A DNA stretch of 64,000 nt from Chryseobacterium sp. IHB B 17019 (GTDB lineage: Bacteria > Bacteroidota > Bacteroidia > Flavobacteriales > Weeksellaceae): positions 558,001-622,000 of the forward strand of contig NZ_CP013293.1 in NCBI RefSeq assembly GCF_001456155.1, in the 5' to 3' direction. A program made the position numbers and the translations under genes. This document shows positions 51,760 to 61,156 of the stretch, piece by piece (within the stretch, counting starts at the first letter, position 1; every line of letters begins with the position of its first letter). Below the pieces are notes generated by a model, which was not told the DNA's origin, searched no databases, and saw only the letters and a program-made list of their open reading frames with translations.

Positions 51760-51808
51760 CTGTCATTGCGAAGAGATTGCTTCGTCGCTTCGCTCCTCGC
51801 AATGACAG
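51760..51808. repeat. Dispersed hairpin ctgtcattgcgaagag
   Basis: 16-base arms (51760-51775 and 51793-51808) with one mismatch. It lies between convergent genes and can act as a terminator. It belongs to the class of tgtcattgcgag palindromes common in this phylum. Confidence 0.7.
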
Positions 51809-51813
51809 TAAAA

Positions 51814-52290
51814 TTAATTCAAGCTTTTATACTCCTTCCATTCCTCAAAACGGTGATCAATAACCTGTCTCATCAGATCATAATTTTCGTAGGTGTCTTC
51901 AATATGATAAAAAGTTTCGTATTCATAATCATTTTCTTCAGCTTTTGTATCAAAAAGATTTACATAATCATCAGCACATGAACTGAATTTATTTCCGAAA
52001 TCCGTGTCATCTGCATAATAATCTTTCGCAAAGCTATTTCCCCAGTCACTCAGATCAAATTCGGAAAATTTGCCATCCAAATGATCCATTACAAACTCTG
52101 CACCCGTGATTTCTCTTCGTTTAAGTTTTTCAATTTCTTCTGCAGAATCTTCTTTCAGTTCATTGGAAATCAGATCATTATTTATACACCAATTCAGGAA
52201 CATTCCGGTGTGGGTTGCACCATTCTTCTCAGGAAGACCATCTGGAAAATCACCACCATAATGCCATGAAGCATCATCATATTTAGACAT
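51814..52290 (-). CDS. Small acidic protein of unknown function
   Basis: 158 aa, very acidic, cytoplasmic. The start MSKYDDASWHYGGDFPDGLP and ATHTGMFLNWCINNDLIS recall a family (possibly DUF7832) of small proteins with a conserved WHYGG motif, some near polymorphic toxins; this is a weak, remembered match. No toxin gene adjoins it. Single gene. Confidence 0.75.
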   Translation of the reverse strand: MSKYDDASWHYGGDFPDGLPEKNGATHTGMFLNWCINNDLISNELKEDSAEEIEKLKRREITGAEFVMDHLDGKFSEFDLSDWGNSFAKDYYADDTDFGNKFSSCADDYVNLFDTKAEENDYEYETFYHIEDTYENYDLMRQVIDHRFEEWKEYKSLN

Positions 52291-52402
52291 AATTTTTAAT
52301 TATAGTTTTAAACAATTTCAGTCAAAAATAGAAAAAATCAATTTATATTGCCCGTAATACGGAATTTTCCGTCATTTGTAAAGAAATTTTCTAAAATAAT
52401 AT

Positions 52403-53653
52403 ATGGAAAAAGCTGTTTTGATTACAATTGGAGACGAGATACTTTCCGGAAATACGGTTGATACCAATTCTAATTTCATTGCTACCGAACTTAAAAATAT
52501 AGGAATAAAGGTTACGCAGATTTTTACTATTTCAGATGAGATTAATACAATTAAAAATACGTTGGAGTCCGCTCTTGAAATTGGGGATTTGATAATCACA
52601 ACAGGTGGTTTGGGTCCTACCAGAGACGACAAAACAAAAAAAGCCATCGCAGAATTTTTTAATGATGACATTGCATTGGATGATGTTACTTTTAATCATC
52701 TTAAAAATTATATGGAAAAACGCGGACGGCTGGAAATCCTTGAAAGAAACCGCGAACAGGCTTTTGTGCCAACAAAATCCACCGTTTTTCAGAATCATTA
52801 CGGTACAGCTCCGTGCATGATGATGGAGCAGGAAGGAAAATTGTTGTTCAGTTTACCGGGTGTTCCTTATGAAGTAAAACCATTGATAAAAGATCAGATT
52901 ATTCCTTATTTACAGGAAAAGTTTAAGTTAAATTATATTTCAACAAGAATAGTTTCCGTTGTGGGAATTCCTGAAAGTATTTTGGCGGATACCATCGAAG
53001 ATTGGGAGCTTGCTTTACCTGAAAATCTAGCATTGTCCTATCTCCCTGTCGGAACCCGCGTAAAATTGAGATTGACGGCAACCGGAGAAAGTGAAATGGC
53101 TTTACAACAGCAATTGGAGGAAGAAATTCAAAAATTATTGCCTTTAATCAAAGATCATGTGATCGCAACTTCCGAAGATAAAATTGAAAAAATTCTTGGG
53201 GAAATTTTAAATGAAAAAAAATTAACTATTTCCACCGCAGAAAGCTGTACAGGAGGAGACCTAGCAAAAATGATCACCTCAAATTCTGGAAGTTCAAAAT
53301 ATTATTTGGGCGGAATTATAGCCTATGCAACCGAGAAAAAGATTGAAATTTTAAAGGTAAAAAAAGAAACTATTGACGAATTTACCGTTGTAAGTGAGCA
53401 GGTTGCAGCTGAAATGGCAGAAGGCTGTCAGAAATTATTCAAAACCAATATTTCCCTTTCTACAACAGGTGTTGCAGGCCCCGGAAAAGGGGAAGACGGA
53501 AAAGAGGTGGGAACTGTTTTTTATACCATAAGGGTTGATGATAAGGTAGTTACTTCAAAATTGTATATGCCGCATCTGGACCGTCTTGATTTTATGAATT
53601 TTGTCTCGCAGAAAATTATCCAGGATCTGGTAGGAATTTTAGTTGCGGAATAA
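52403..53653 (+). CDS. cinA: CinA family nicotinamide-nucleotide amidase / MocF-like protein
   Basis: 416 aa. The N-terminal molybdopterin-binding-like domain (about 1-170) has ITIGDEILSGNTVDTNSNFI and TTGGLGPTRDDKTKKAIAEF. The C-terminal CinA domain (about 255-410) has the amidase motif STAESCTGGDLAKMI and TTGVAGPGKGEDGKEVGTVF. CinA proteins recycle NMN and hydrolyse ADP-ribose or related by-products. Cytoplasmic. Confidence 0.95.
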   Translation: MEKAVLITIGDEILSGNTVDTNSNFIATELKNIGIKVTQIFTISDEINTIKNTLESALEIGDLIITTGGLGPTRDDKTKKAIAEFFNDDIALDDVTFNHLKNYMEKRGRLEILERNREQAFVPTKSTVFQNHYGTAPCMMMEQEGKLLFSLPGVPYEVKPLIKDQIIPYLQEKFKLNYISTRIVSVVGIPESILADTIEDWELALPENLALSYLPVGTRVKLRLTATGESEMALQQQLEEEIQKLLPLIKDHVIATSEDKIEKILGEILNEKKLTISTAESCTGGDLAKMITSNSGSSKYYLGGIIAYATEKKIEILKVKKETIDEFTVVSEQVAAEMAEGCQKLFKTNISLSTTGVAGPGKGEDGKEVGTVFYTIRVDDKVVTSKLYMPHLDRLDFMNFVSQKIIQDLVGILVAE

Positions 53654-53726
53654 TTTAATTATTAAATTTAACACATCCGTAACAAACTTTAGAAAAAACA
53701 TACTTATTGTATAAATTGTAATTATA

Positions 53727-55778
53727 ATGAAAAAACTAACACTTTCTTTGTTTTTATTAGCAGGAGTTTGTTCACAAATAGTGAATGCTCAGGCTAGTGC
53801 CGTGAAAACAGTGGCCAATACAGACAAAGGTCTGGATATTAGCTTGATGGATAAGTCTGTTCGTCCGCAGGATGACTTCTATAACTATGTAAGCGGAACT
53901 TGGATGAAAACAGCCAAAATTCCTTCTGATAAACCAACTTGGGGAAGTTTCAACAAGCTGGCTGATGATACAGACAACAACTCAATGACGATCCTGAACT
54001 CTCTTTTGAAGGATAAATTTGCAGATGGAACTGAGGGTAAAAAAATCCAGGATTTGTATGCGACATACATGAATATGCAGAAGAGAAATGCCGATGGAAT
54101 CAAGCCTATTCAGGAAAATATCAACAAAATTGATGCAATTAAAAATCTTAATGATCTTCAAAACTATTTGACATCAGTTACAAAAGAAGGGGAAAATACT
54201 CTTTATGGATGGGGAATTGATGCTGATTTGAAAGACTCTAAAATGAATGCTGTTTACTTAGGAAACGCTTCTCTAGGTTTGGGAAGAGATTATTACCAGA
54301 AAGTGAACGAAAAAAATACGGAAGCTCTTGCGGAATATACAAAATATGTAGCTTCAATGTTAAAGGAATTAGGTTACAAAAATGCTGATGCTGCCGCAAA
54401 AGGAATCGTTGATTATGAAAAAAGCATTGCTCAGACGTATTTGACAAACGAGCAGAGCCGTGATAATACGCTTCAGTATAACCCAAAAACAATGGCTGAG
54501 CTTAAGACATTGGTAAAAGGTGTTGACCTTCCGACTTATCTTAAAAAAGTGGGCATAAGTTCAGACAAAGTAATCATCGGGGAACTCGGTTATTACAAAA
54601 ACTTCGATAAATTAGTTAGTGCTGAGAATCTTCCCATAATTAAAGATTATCTTAAATTCCACATGATCCACGGAAGTTCTTCTTATTTGAGCGAGAAGTT
54701 AGGAGACATGAAATTTGCTTTCTATGGCAAATATTTAAGAGGTCAACAGGAGCAAAGGGCGCTTAACAAAAGAGGATATGAGCTTATCAACGGAACGTTG
54801 GGTGAGGCTTTCGGGAAATTATATGTTGAAAAATATTTCCCTGCTGAAGCTAAAGCTCAAATGGTTGAGTTAATTGATTATTTAAAGAAAAGCTTTGCCG
54901 TTCACATCAATGGTTTGACTTGGATGTCTTCTACAACAAAGGAAAAAGCAATGCAGAAATTAAATAAATTCACTGTAAAAGTTGCTTATCCGGACAAATG
55001 GAAAGATTATTCTAAATTAAATATCACTTCTGAAGCCAAAGGTGGAAATTTATATTCCAACCTTCAAAGCATCACAGAATGGCAGTACAATAAAGATTTA
55101 GCTAAAATCGGAAAACCGGTTGATAAAACAGAGTGGGGAATGACTCCACAGACGGTAAATGCTTACTACAACCCGGTAAACAACGAAATCGTATTCCCAG
55201 CTGCAATCCTTCAGCCGCCTTTCTTTAATCCTAAAGCTGATGCTGCGGTGAATTTTGGTGGAATCGGTGCCGTTATCGGTCACGAAATGAGCCACGGATT
55301 TGATGATTCAGGAGCACAGTTTGACGCAGATGGAAACTTGGTAGACTGGTGGACGCCGGAAGACAAAGCCAACTTCGAAAAAGCGACGAAAGCTCTTGCT
55401 GCTCAATATGATAAGTACGAGCCGGTAAAAGGAACTTTCGTAAACGGAACTTTCACAAACGGTGAAAATATTGCAGATTTAGGTGGTGTAAACATCGCTT
55501 ACGATGCACTTCAAATGTATTTAAAAGATAAAGGAAACCCTGGAGCAATCAGCGGTTATACTCAAGAACAAAGATTTTTCCTAAGCTGGGCAACCGTTTG
55601 GAGAACTTTGTCAAGTGAAAAATATATGGTAAATCAAGTGAAAACAGACCCGCATTCTCCTGGATATTTCAGAAGTTTCGGTCCGTTAATTAATGTTGAT
55701 GCTTTCTACAAAGCATTCGACGTGAAACAAGGAGATAAATTGTATAAAGCTCCTCAAGACAGAATTAAAATTTGGTAA
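53727..55778 (+). CDS. M13 family metallopeptidase (PepO-like), exported
   Basis: 683 aa with a signal peptide (MKKLTLSLFLLAGVCSQIVNAQ). Zinc motif VIGHEMSHGFDD with His519, Glu520, His523; third ligand in NGENIADLGGVNIAYDAL; substrate-binding NAYYNPVNNEIVFPAAILQ. The C-terminal Trp (DRIKIW) closes the fold as in neprilysins. It cuts peptides in the periplasm. A lipoprotein paralogue follows at 56351, separated by repeat copy C. Confidence 0.94.
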   Translation: MKKLTLSLFLLAGVCSQIVNAQASAVKTVANTDKGLDISLMDKSVRPQDDFYNYVSGTWMKTAKIPSDKPTWGSFNKLADDTDNNSMTILNSLLKDKFADGTEGKKIQDLYATYMNMQKRNADGIKPIQENINKIDAIKNLNDLQNYLTSVTKEGENTLYGWGIDADLKDSKMNAVYLGNASLGLGRDYYQKVNEKNTEALAEYTKYVASMLKELGYKNADAAAKGIVDYEKSIAQTYLTNEQSRDNTLQYNPKTMAELKTLVKGVDLPTYLKKVGISSDKVIIGELGYYKNFDKLVSAENLPIIKDYLKFHMIHGSSSYLSEKLGDMKFAFYGKYLRGQQEQRALNKRGYELINGTLGEAFGKLYVEKYFPAEAKAQMVELIDYLKKSFAVHINGLTWMSSTTKEKAMQKLNKFTVKVAYPDKWKDYSKLNITSEAKGGNLYSNLQSITEWQYNKDLAKIGKPVDKTEWGMTPQTVNAYYNPVNNEIVFPAAILQPPFFNPKADAAVNFGGIGAVIGHEMSHGFDDSGAQFDADGNLVDWWTPEDKANFEKATKALAAQYDKYEPVKGTFVNGTFTNGENIADLGGVNIAYDALQMYLKDKGNPGAISGYTQEQRFFLSWATVWRTLSSEKYMVNQVKTDPHSPGYFRSFGPLINVDAFYKAFDVKQGDKLYKAPQDRIKIW

Positions 55779-55796
55779 TAATCAGATAATAATATT

Positions 55797-55828
55797 TGAA
55801 ACCGTTCAGCAATGAGCGGTTTTTTTGT
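55797..55828 (+). terminator. Terminator of the first M13 gene
   Basis: Stem aaaccgttca / tgagcggttt (55799-55808, 55813-55822, one mismatch), then seven T. Confidence 0.8.
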
Positions 55829-55879
55829 TTTTATTTGTAGCTTTCTGACTTCGTCGAATTGTATTTTTATTGTTTTTAA

Positions 55880-55997
55880 GGAGCAATTTCCTGCTCTCCG
55901 CACTCGCTATTTTCTGGGTTTTTCGGCGGCGGCAAAGCCGCCGCCGAAAAACCCAGAAAATGAGCTCAAACAAATGCTTCGATCAGGGCTAGGGTTA
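55880..55997 (+). repeat. Three-copy hairpin repeat family, copy C
   Basis: Same ends as copy B (ggagcaatttcctgctctcc, gcactcgctatttt; tgagctcaaacaaatg, cagggctagggtt). The central hairpin has perfect 25-base arms (55909-55933 and 55937-55961) with a 3-base aaa loop. Several arm bases differ from copy B on both sides, so pairing is kept. No reading frame. Confidence 0.8.
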
Positions 55998-56310
55998 CGA
56001 TTATCTTTTCAATATTTGGAAAAATATCCACAAAGTTTGTCATCCTGAAAGGATCCATGCACGAATCTTTCCACGCTATTTCTGATATAACTGTTTATCT
56101 CAACAGCATTTTGTAGCGGTGTCATACTGAGCTTGTCGAAGCACCCCTCCATAAATAATAATCATTTAATAGGAACGGGCTTAGCCCGTTTTAAAAACAC
56201 CCAAAAACAAAGACTTTAGCCAAAATCTAAGCAATAGCCAAAAAAACTACCCTTTAAACTCATAATTCATAACTTACAACTCATAACTCCAAATAATTCA
56301 TCAAAATTCG
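55998..56310. repeat. Spacer made of further dispersed repeats
   Basis: Holds one arm of the gtcatcctgaaaggatc family (near 56039), a gtcatactgagcttgtcgaa word (near 56121), the hairpin aacgggc-tta-gcccgtt (56174-56190) and the tcataattcataac repeat (near 56259). No gene seen. Confidence 0.55.
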
Positions 56311-56318
56311 TATATTTG
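56311..56318 (+). promoter_or_regulatory. -7 box of the second M13 gene
   Basis: TATATTTG, 32 bp before the ATG; no clear -33. Confidence 0.5.
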
Positions 56319-56350
56319 GTAAGTTTGTGTAAAATCAAAAATAATTTTCA

Positions 56351-58447
56351 ATGAAAAAGCTAAATATCGGAATACTTGCCTTTTCGGGGTTGGTATTTTT
56401 AAATTCATGTGGTACAACAAAAACAGCTGACAACGGGACAAAAACCGATACTGCGGTAGTTGTTGCAGATCCGGTGAAATCAGAAATAAAAGAAGAGGGA
56501 ATCAATTTATCTTACATGGATAAAAGCGTTCGTCCACAGGATGATTTTTTTAGCTATGTGAACGGAAATTGGGTGAAAACCACTCAGATTCCTTCTGATA
56601 AGGCAAGCTGGGGATCTTTCAATGCGTTGAGGGAGAATGTGGATGATGCATCTTTGGATATTTTAAACAAAATTTTATCTGAATCTTATTCCGAAGGGTC
56701 AGAAGGTCAGAAAATCCAGAATTTATATGCTTCTTTTATGGATACCAATAAAAGAAATGCAGAAGGTTTGGCTCCTATTAAAGGAGATTTAGCAAAAATT
56801 GATGCTATTAAAAACCTTAATGATCTTCAGAAATATTTGTTGGAAGCGACAAGGTTGGGCGACAATTCTTTTTACGGCTGGAGAGTGGGCGCGGATATGA
56901 AGAATTCAAAAATGAATGCAGTATATCTTGGCGGTCCGGATCTTGGTTTGGGAAGAGATTATTACCAGAAAGTAAATGAAGCGAATACCAAAACATTAGC
57001 GGAATATCAAAACTATGTCGGAAAACTTTTCGGGGTTTTAGGATATAAAAATTCTGATGTAGCGGCAAAAAATGTGGTTGATTTCGAAAAGCAATTGGCT
57101 AATTATTTATTAACGCTTGAACAAAATAGAGACGCGAATTTAAGATACAATCCAAAAAATGTATCTGAATTGCCTGCTTTGGTTAAAAATATTAACCTTC
57201 CAAAATATCTTGCAGATGCAGGAGTAAGCACTGATAAGGTAATCGTTGGTGAATTGAAATATTACCAGAACATGGATTCTTTCCTTACCCAAAAGAACCT
57301 TCCGTTGTTGAAAGATTATCTTAAATATCATTTAATCAACGGTAACGCAAGCAATTTAGATGAAGGTTTAGAGCAGATCAGATTTGATTTCTATTCTAAA
57401 TATCTCCAGGGGCAAAAAGAGCAGCGCCCGATGGACAAAAGAGGTCTTTCTCTTGTAAATGGTGTTCTTGGTGAGGCTTTCGGAAAATTATATGTTGAAA
57501 AATACTTCACTCCGGAAGCAAAACAGCAGATGGAAACCTATATTGATTATCTTTTAAAATCATTCAAACAGCATATCAATGATATGGATTGGATGTCTCC
57601 TGAAACAAAAGTAAAAGCTCAGGAAAAGTTATCAAAATTCACCGTAAAAATTGCTTATCCTGACAAATGGAAAGACTACACTCAGCTAAAAGTGGAATCT
57701 CCAAAAGCGGGTGCAACTTTATATTCCAACCTTCAGAATGTTTCTGCATGGCAGTATCAGAGAAACTTGGATAAGGTAGGAAAACCGGTTGATAAAACAG
57801 AATGGGGAATGACTCCGCAAACGGTAAATGCTTACTACAGCGGCTCAAACAACGAAATCGTTTTCCCTGCCGCGATCCTTCAGCCACCTTTCTATAATCC
57901 AAAAGCTGATGCTGCGGTTAATTTCGGGGGAATCGGAGCGGTTATCGGACACGAAATTTCTCACGGATTTGATGACAGCGGTTCAAGATTCGATGGTGAT
58001 GGAAACTTAAATAACTGGTGGACAGATGCAGACCGTAAAAACTTCGATGCAAAAGTAGCTCAGTTAGCAGCTCAATACAGTGCTTACGAACCTGTAAAAG
58101 GAAGCTTTGTAAACGGTAAATTCACAAGTGGTGAAAACATTGGTGATTTAGGTGGAGTTGCAGTTGCTTACGATGCGCTTCAAATGTATCTTAAAGATCA
58201 CGGAAATCCGGGATTAATCAGTGGTTTCACACAAGATCAGAGGTTCTTTATGAGCTGGGCAACAGTTTGGAGAACGAAATCTACCGATCAGTATATGACG
58301 AACCAAGTGAAGACAGATCCGCACTCGCCGGGAGTTTTCAGGGCATTTGGTCCGTTGGTGAATCAGGATTCTTTCATCAAAGCCTTTGATATCAAGCCGG
58401 GAGATAAAATGTATAAAGCTCCTCAGGACAGGATAAAAATTTGGTAA
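56351..58447 (+). CDS. M13 family metallopeptidase (PepO-like), lipoprotein
   Basis: 698 aa with a lipobox (LNSCGTT, Cys20) where its upstream paralogue has a soluble signal peptide, so this one stays at the membrane. Zinc motif VIGHEISHGFDDSG with His534, Glu535, His538; SGENIGDLGGVAVAYDAL carries the third ligand; the end is DRIKIW. The two proteins are alike over their whole mature length, so they arose by tandem duplication, with membrane-bound and free forms as the result. The terminator at 58472 follows. Confidence 0.94.
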   Translation: MKKLNIGILAFSGLVFLNSCGTTKTADNGTKTDTAVVVADPVKSEIKEEGINLSYMDKSVRPQDDFFSYVNGNWVKTTQIPSDKASWGSFNALRENVDDASLDILNKILSESYSEGSEGQKIQNLYASFMDTNKRNAEGLAPIKGDLAKIDAIKNLNDLQKYLLEATRLGDNSFYGWRVGADMKNSKMNAVYLGGPDLGLGRDYYQKVNEANTKTLAEYQNYVGKLFGVLGYKNSDVAAKNVVDFEKQLANYLLTLEQNRDANLRYNPKNVSELPALVKNINLPKYLADAGVSTDKVIVGELKYYQNMDSFLTQKNLPLLKDYLKYHLINGNASNLDEGLEQIRFDFYSKYLQGQKEQRPMDKRGLSLVNGVLGEAFGKLYVEKYFTPEAKQQMETYIDYLLKSFKQHINDMDWMSPETKVKAQEKLSKFTVKIAYPDKWKDYTQLKVESPKAGATLYSNLQNVSAWQYQRNLDKVGKPVDKTEWGMTPQTVNAYYSGSNNEIVFPAAILQPPFYNPKADAAVNFGGIGAVIGHEISHGFDDSGSRFDGDGNLNNWWTDADRKNFDAKVAQLAAQYSAYEPVKGSFVNGKFTSGENIGDLGGVAVAYDALQMYLKDHGNPGLISGFTQDQRFFMSWATVWRTKSTDQYMTNQVKTDPHSPGVFRAFGPLVNQDSFIKAFDIKPGDKMYKAPQDRIKIW

Positions 58448-58471
58448 GACAAGCCAAAATTGTTAGAAAAG

Positions 58472-58500
58472 AAACGCATCAGAAATGGTGCGTTTTTTAT
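58472..58500 (+). terminator. Terminator of the second M13 gene
   Basis: Stem aaacgca / tgcgttt (58472-58478, 58489-58495) followed by tttattttatttt. Confidence 0.7.
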
Positions 58501-58702
58501 TTTATTTTTCCTAGCTTAGTGAATCGTTAATATTAACAATTTGGTTAATATTTAACCCATTAAATTAAATATTTCAAGAAAAATCTTAACAAAATTTTGT
58601 ATGTTACAGTTTTTTTTTAAATTTAAACATTGGATTGGTCAGTTATTTGATGCTGATAAAAACAATTCACACCAAAATAAGAAATCTCAAAATAATAATA
58701 AT

Positions 58703-59149
58703 ATGGCAATGTTTAATTATGGTGTTGGCGGAAACGAGGTAAAAGTAGACGCTAATGAAGCTATTCAGGACATACAGGAAAATAAGTCGCTGATTGTGAG
58801 CCAGCTTACAACCGATGAATCTTATGTCCCTGAAATTGTAACAGGATTAAAGACTGTGGATGACGTCTTCAGACATTTCCAACCTTCCGTGGCTGTTCAG
58901 CACGAGACGGAAGATGGCAATATAGTGGAAGAAGAATTCCGTTTTCAGAATCTTGCGGACTTCACTCCTAAAAGTCTTACCCAGAAATCAACTTATTTAC
59001 AGCAGCTTAGCATGGAGCAGGAACAATACAACAAAATTGTCCGCCAGCTGAAAACAAATAAAATTCTGCGTAATATGCTGGAGAATGATCAGACAAGAGC
59101 TGCATTCATCGAGGTATTGAAAGAAGTGGCACAAGAACTTGAAAAATAA
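58703..59149 (+). CDS. tssB: Type VI secretion sheath protein TssB (subtype iii)
   Basis: 148 aa from the ATG at 58703 (MAMFNYGVGGNEVKVDANEA). EIVTGLKTVDDVFRHFQPSV and FRFQNLADFTPKSL are the TssB signature of the Bacteroidota (subtype iii) system. With TssC it forms the contractile sheath that fires the Hcp tube. The frame can be extended to an ATG at 58601, but the extra 34 residues (Asn/Lys-rich) do not look like TssB. tssC follows after 21 bp. Confidence 0.88.
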   Translation: MAMFNYGVGGNEVKVDANEAIQDIQENKSLIVSQLTTDESYVPEIVTGLKTVDDVFRHFQPSVAVQHETEDGNIVEEEFRFQNLADFTPKSLTQKSTYLQQLSMEQEQYNKIVRQLKTNKILRNMLENDQTRAAFIEVLKEVAQELEK

Positions 59150-59170
59150 TCTAAAGACTTTACATTAATC

Positions 59171-60535
59171 ATGGATAGTAAATTACAGCAGGCGGCAGAA
59201 AGCCAACAGCAAGGTCAACAGCAACACGCAGGCCAACCGAAGGGGAATCCGCTTGCCGAACTCAATAAAATAGGTGGTTTTGGTTTTGTAGAATCCGTTG
59301 TAGACGGTATCGCAAACATGAACCCGACGAGAAAAGCCAGAAAAGAAATCTTTCTTACCGACGCCAATAAAACGGATGAAAGGAAAGAGCTTCTTCAAAA
59401 AATTAATCTTTGGGTAAACCTTTTGGAAGGTAATGAATCTGCAGATAAAATGGCAGATACGTGCAAAACCAAAGCGCAACAAGCCGAAGAAAATTTAAAG
59501 AAAAACCTAAAAAATACATTAGACGCGGTTCGTTTGCTTGAAACAAACTACAGAACTGTGGCTCAATTCTACAAAAATACCGAGCTTGACAAGGTTGATA
59601 ACGTAAGTATCGTTAATGCAAGTCTTGATCAGGTTTCGGATCTTGATAATCCTTTATTTATCGATGCAATTGCCGAAGAATTCAAAAACTATTACGATAG
59701 ATTGGATCTTAGGGACAATTATTCGATTCTTGCGATTCCGGGATATTTGGGATCAAATAAAGTCATTGAAAAATGGGCAAAAATCTGTAATGAAAATAAA
59801 GTAATGATGGTTACAGACTTTGCAAACCTGGATAAGCCGGATGATGTGGTGGATTTATTCCATTCCGCAAATCTTACCGGTGGCGAACTGCACAGAAGCA
59901 ACGTTATTATGACGTGTAACTGGCTGGTTGGCCGTGGGAAAGCAGAGGAAGTGGGCGAAGAAGACAATGTGGAGCTTCCGCCTTCCACTTCATTGGCAGG
60001 AAAAATCCATAAAACTTTGATGTCTCAGGTTGCTGCAGGTAAAAAGCACGGTAACATCAATGAAGTGGATGCCGTAAAATTTGAATTAAAGAAAAGCGAA
60101 ATTTCTCAGCTTGAAAAAATGGGACTGGTTCCTATGGTTAATGAATACGGAAAAATCATGGCTTTCTCGGCAAAAACTTTGTTCACGGGAGACAATATAG
60201 GACTTCAGACGTATTCTGTAGTTCGTGTATTCGACTATGTGACGAAAGTTTTACTTGATTTTCTGAACAGAAGAGCCTTCGAAAATTGGAATGCAAAAAA
60301 TGAAGATGATTTGAGAAGACAGATTGTTACGTTTTTAGATAACATCAAAGGTCCGGACAAATTAATTGAAAAATTCAAAATTGTTCGTTTCGAGCAGGAC
60401 AGAGTAAATAAAGACAGAGTTTGGCTGGATATTCGTTTAACGCCTTATTTTCCTACAAAAAGTTTCGTTATTAAATTAGACGGGCACAAAGGAGACGATG
60501 GTAACGAATGGGATGCAGAATACACTCAGGAATAA
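59171..60535 (+). CDS. tssC: Type VI secretion sheath protein TssC (subtype iii, DUF5458)
   Basis: 454 aa. The Gln-rich start is followed by the sheath domain: NPTRKARKEIFLTDANKTDE, AQFYKNTELDKVDNVSIVNA, FVIKLDGHKGDDGNEWD at the end. This is the large sheath subunit of Bacteroidota T6SS. A terminator lies 20 bp downstream, so tssBC are an isolated unit; no tssK, tssE, tssF, tssG, hcp, vgrG or clpV is within this window. Confidence 0.88.
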   Translation: MDSKLQQAAESQQQGQQQHAGQPKGNPLAELNKIGGFGFVESVVDGIANMNPTRKARKEIFLTDANKTDERKELLQKINLWVNLLEGNESADKMADTCKTKAQQAEENLKKNLKNTLDAVRLLETNYRTVAQFYKNTELDKVDNVSIVNASLDQVSDLDNPLFIDAIAEEFKNYYDRLDLRDNYSILAIPGYLGSNKVIEKWAKICNENKVMMVTDFANLDKPDDVVDLFHSANLTGGELHRSNVIMTCNWLVGRGKAEEVGEEDNVELPPSTSLAGKIHKTLMSQVAAGKKHGNINEVDAVKFELKKSEISQLEKMGLVPMVNEYGKIMAFSAKTLFTGDNIGLQTYSVVRVFDYVTKVLLDFLNRRAFENWNAKNEDDLRRQIVTFLDNIKGPDKLIEKFKIVRFEQDRVNKDRVWLDIRLTPYFPTKSFVIKLDGHKGDDGNEWDAEYTQE

Positions 60536-60554
60536 AAAATATCAACATTAAAAT

Positions 60555-60587
60555 AAAAACCGATGCAAATTTTTCATCGGTTTTTTT
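60555..60587 (+). terminator. Terminator of tssBC
   Basis: A 9-bp perfect stem aaaccgatg / catcggttt (60557-60565, 60575-60583) then T run. Confidence 0.85.
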
Positions 60588-60612
60588 CTATCAAATCATT
60601 AAAATTATTAAT

Positions 60613-61065
60613 ATGAAAGGCAGGTTAATATACTTTTTGCCCATATTTTTGATCTTCATGGTAAGTTGTGAAGAAAAAAAAGTTCCACAGGATCACAAAA
60701 TAGATCTTTTTGCCGATGAAAGGCAGGAAGGAAAAGCTTATATCATGAAACCTCAGGAATGTTTTGACGGAAGTGATATGGTGGTTTCCACTTCAAATAT
60801 TAAATTAATCGACAAATCCGGAGGCCGCGGAAAATCCATTTTCATTTACAGGGTACATTCCGGAAATGTATTGAAAACAACACGGGATTCCATTGTCAAT
60901 TTTCCATTTCAGTTTCTTTCTAGCCAGGAATTAAAGTTTAAAAAAGATTCCACTTATGTTTATCTTAAAAAATTGGAAGGCTACCGTTTCATCGCCAAAG
61001 AAATGAATCTAAAATATCAATGGCTGAAAGGCGCACCGGTTTATTCTGTGAAAGCTGATGAATAA
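60613..61065 (+). CDS. Lipoprotein of unknown function
   Basis: 150 aa from the ATG at 60613 (MKGRLIYFLPIFLIFMVSC, lipid on Cys19) followed by EEKKVPQDHK, an acidic stretch. The mature part is beta-rich (MVVSTSNIKLIDKSGGRGKS; VYLKKLEGYRFIAKEMNLKY). The longer frame from 60508 overlaps tssC and its terminator and is rejected. Family not recognised. No clear promoter seen. A T6SS link is only by position, and the terminator between them speaks against it. Confidence 0.75.
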   Translation: MKGRLIYFLPIFLIFMVSCEEKKVPQDHKIDLFADERQEGKAYIMKPQECFDGSDMVVSTSNIKLIDKSGGRGKSIFIYRVHSGNVLKTTRDSIVNFPFQFLSSQELKFKKDSTYVYLKKLEGYRFIAKEMNLKYQWLKGAPVYSVKADE

Positions 61066-61069
61066 ATTT

Positions 61070-61077
61070 TATCTTTG
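61070..61077 (+). promoter_or_regulatory. -7 box of mutY
   Basis: TATCTTTG overlapping the 3' end of the preceding gene region, about 80 bp before the chosen start. No TTG at the expected distance. Confidence 0.45.
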
Positions 61078-61156
61078 CATTATATTTATAACGTGCTCAA
61101 ACCTATAAGGTTTAGACATAAGAGAAACAATTCTCCTCAAATTAAAGCAACAATTT

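Noticed and set aside
58601..58702. 34-residue N-terminal extension of TssB
   Set aside because: Asn/Lys-rich and AT-driven, not part of the TssB fold; MAMFNYGVG at 58703 is the family start. Not fully excluded, since 58601 is also an ATG.
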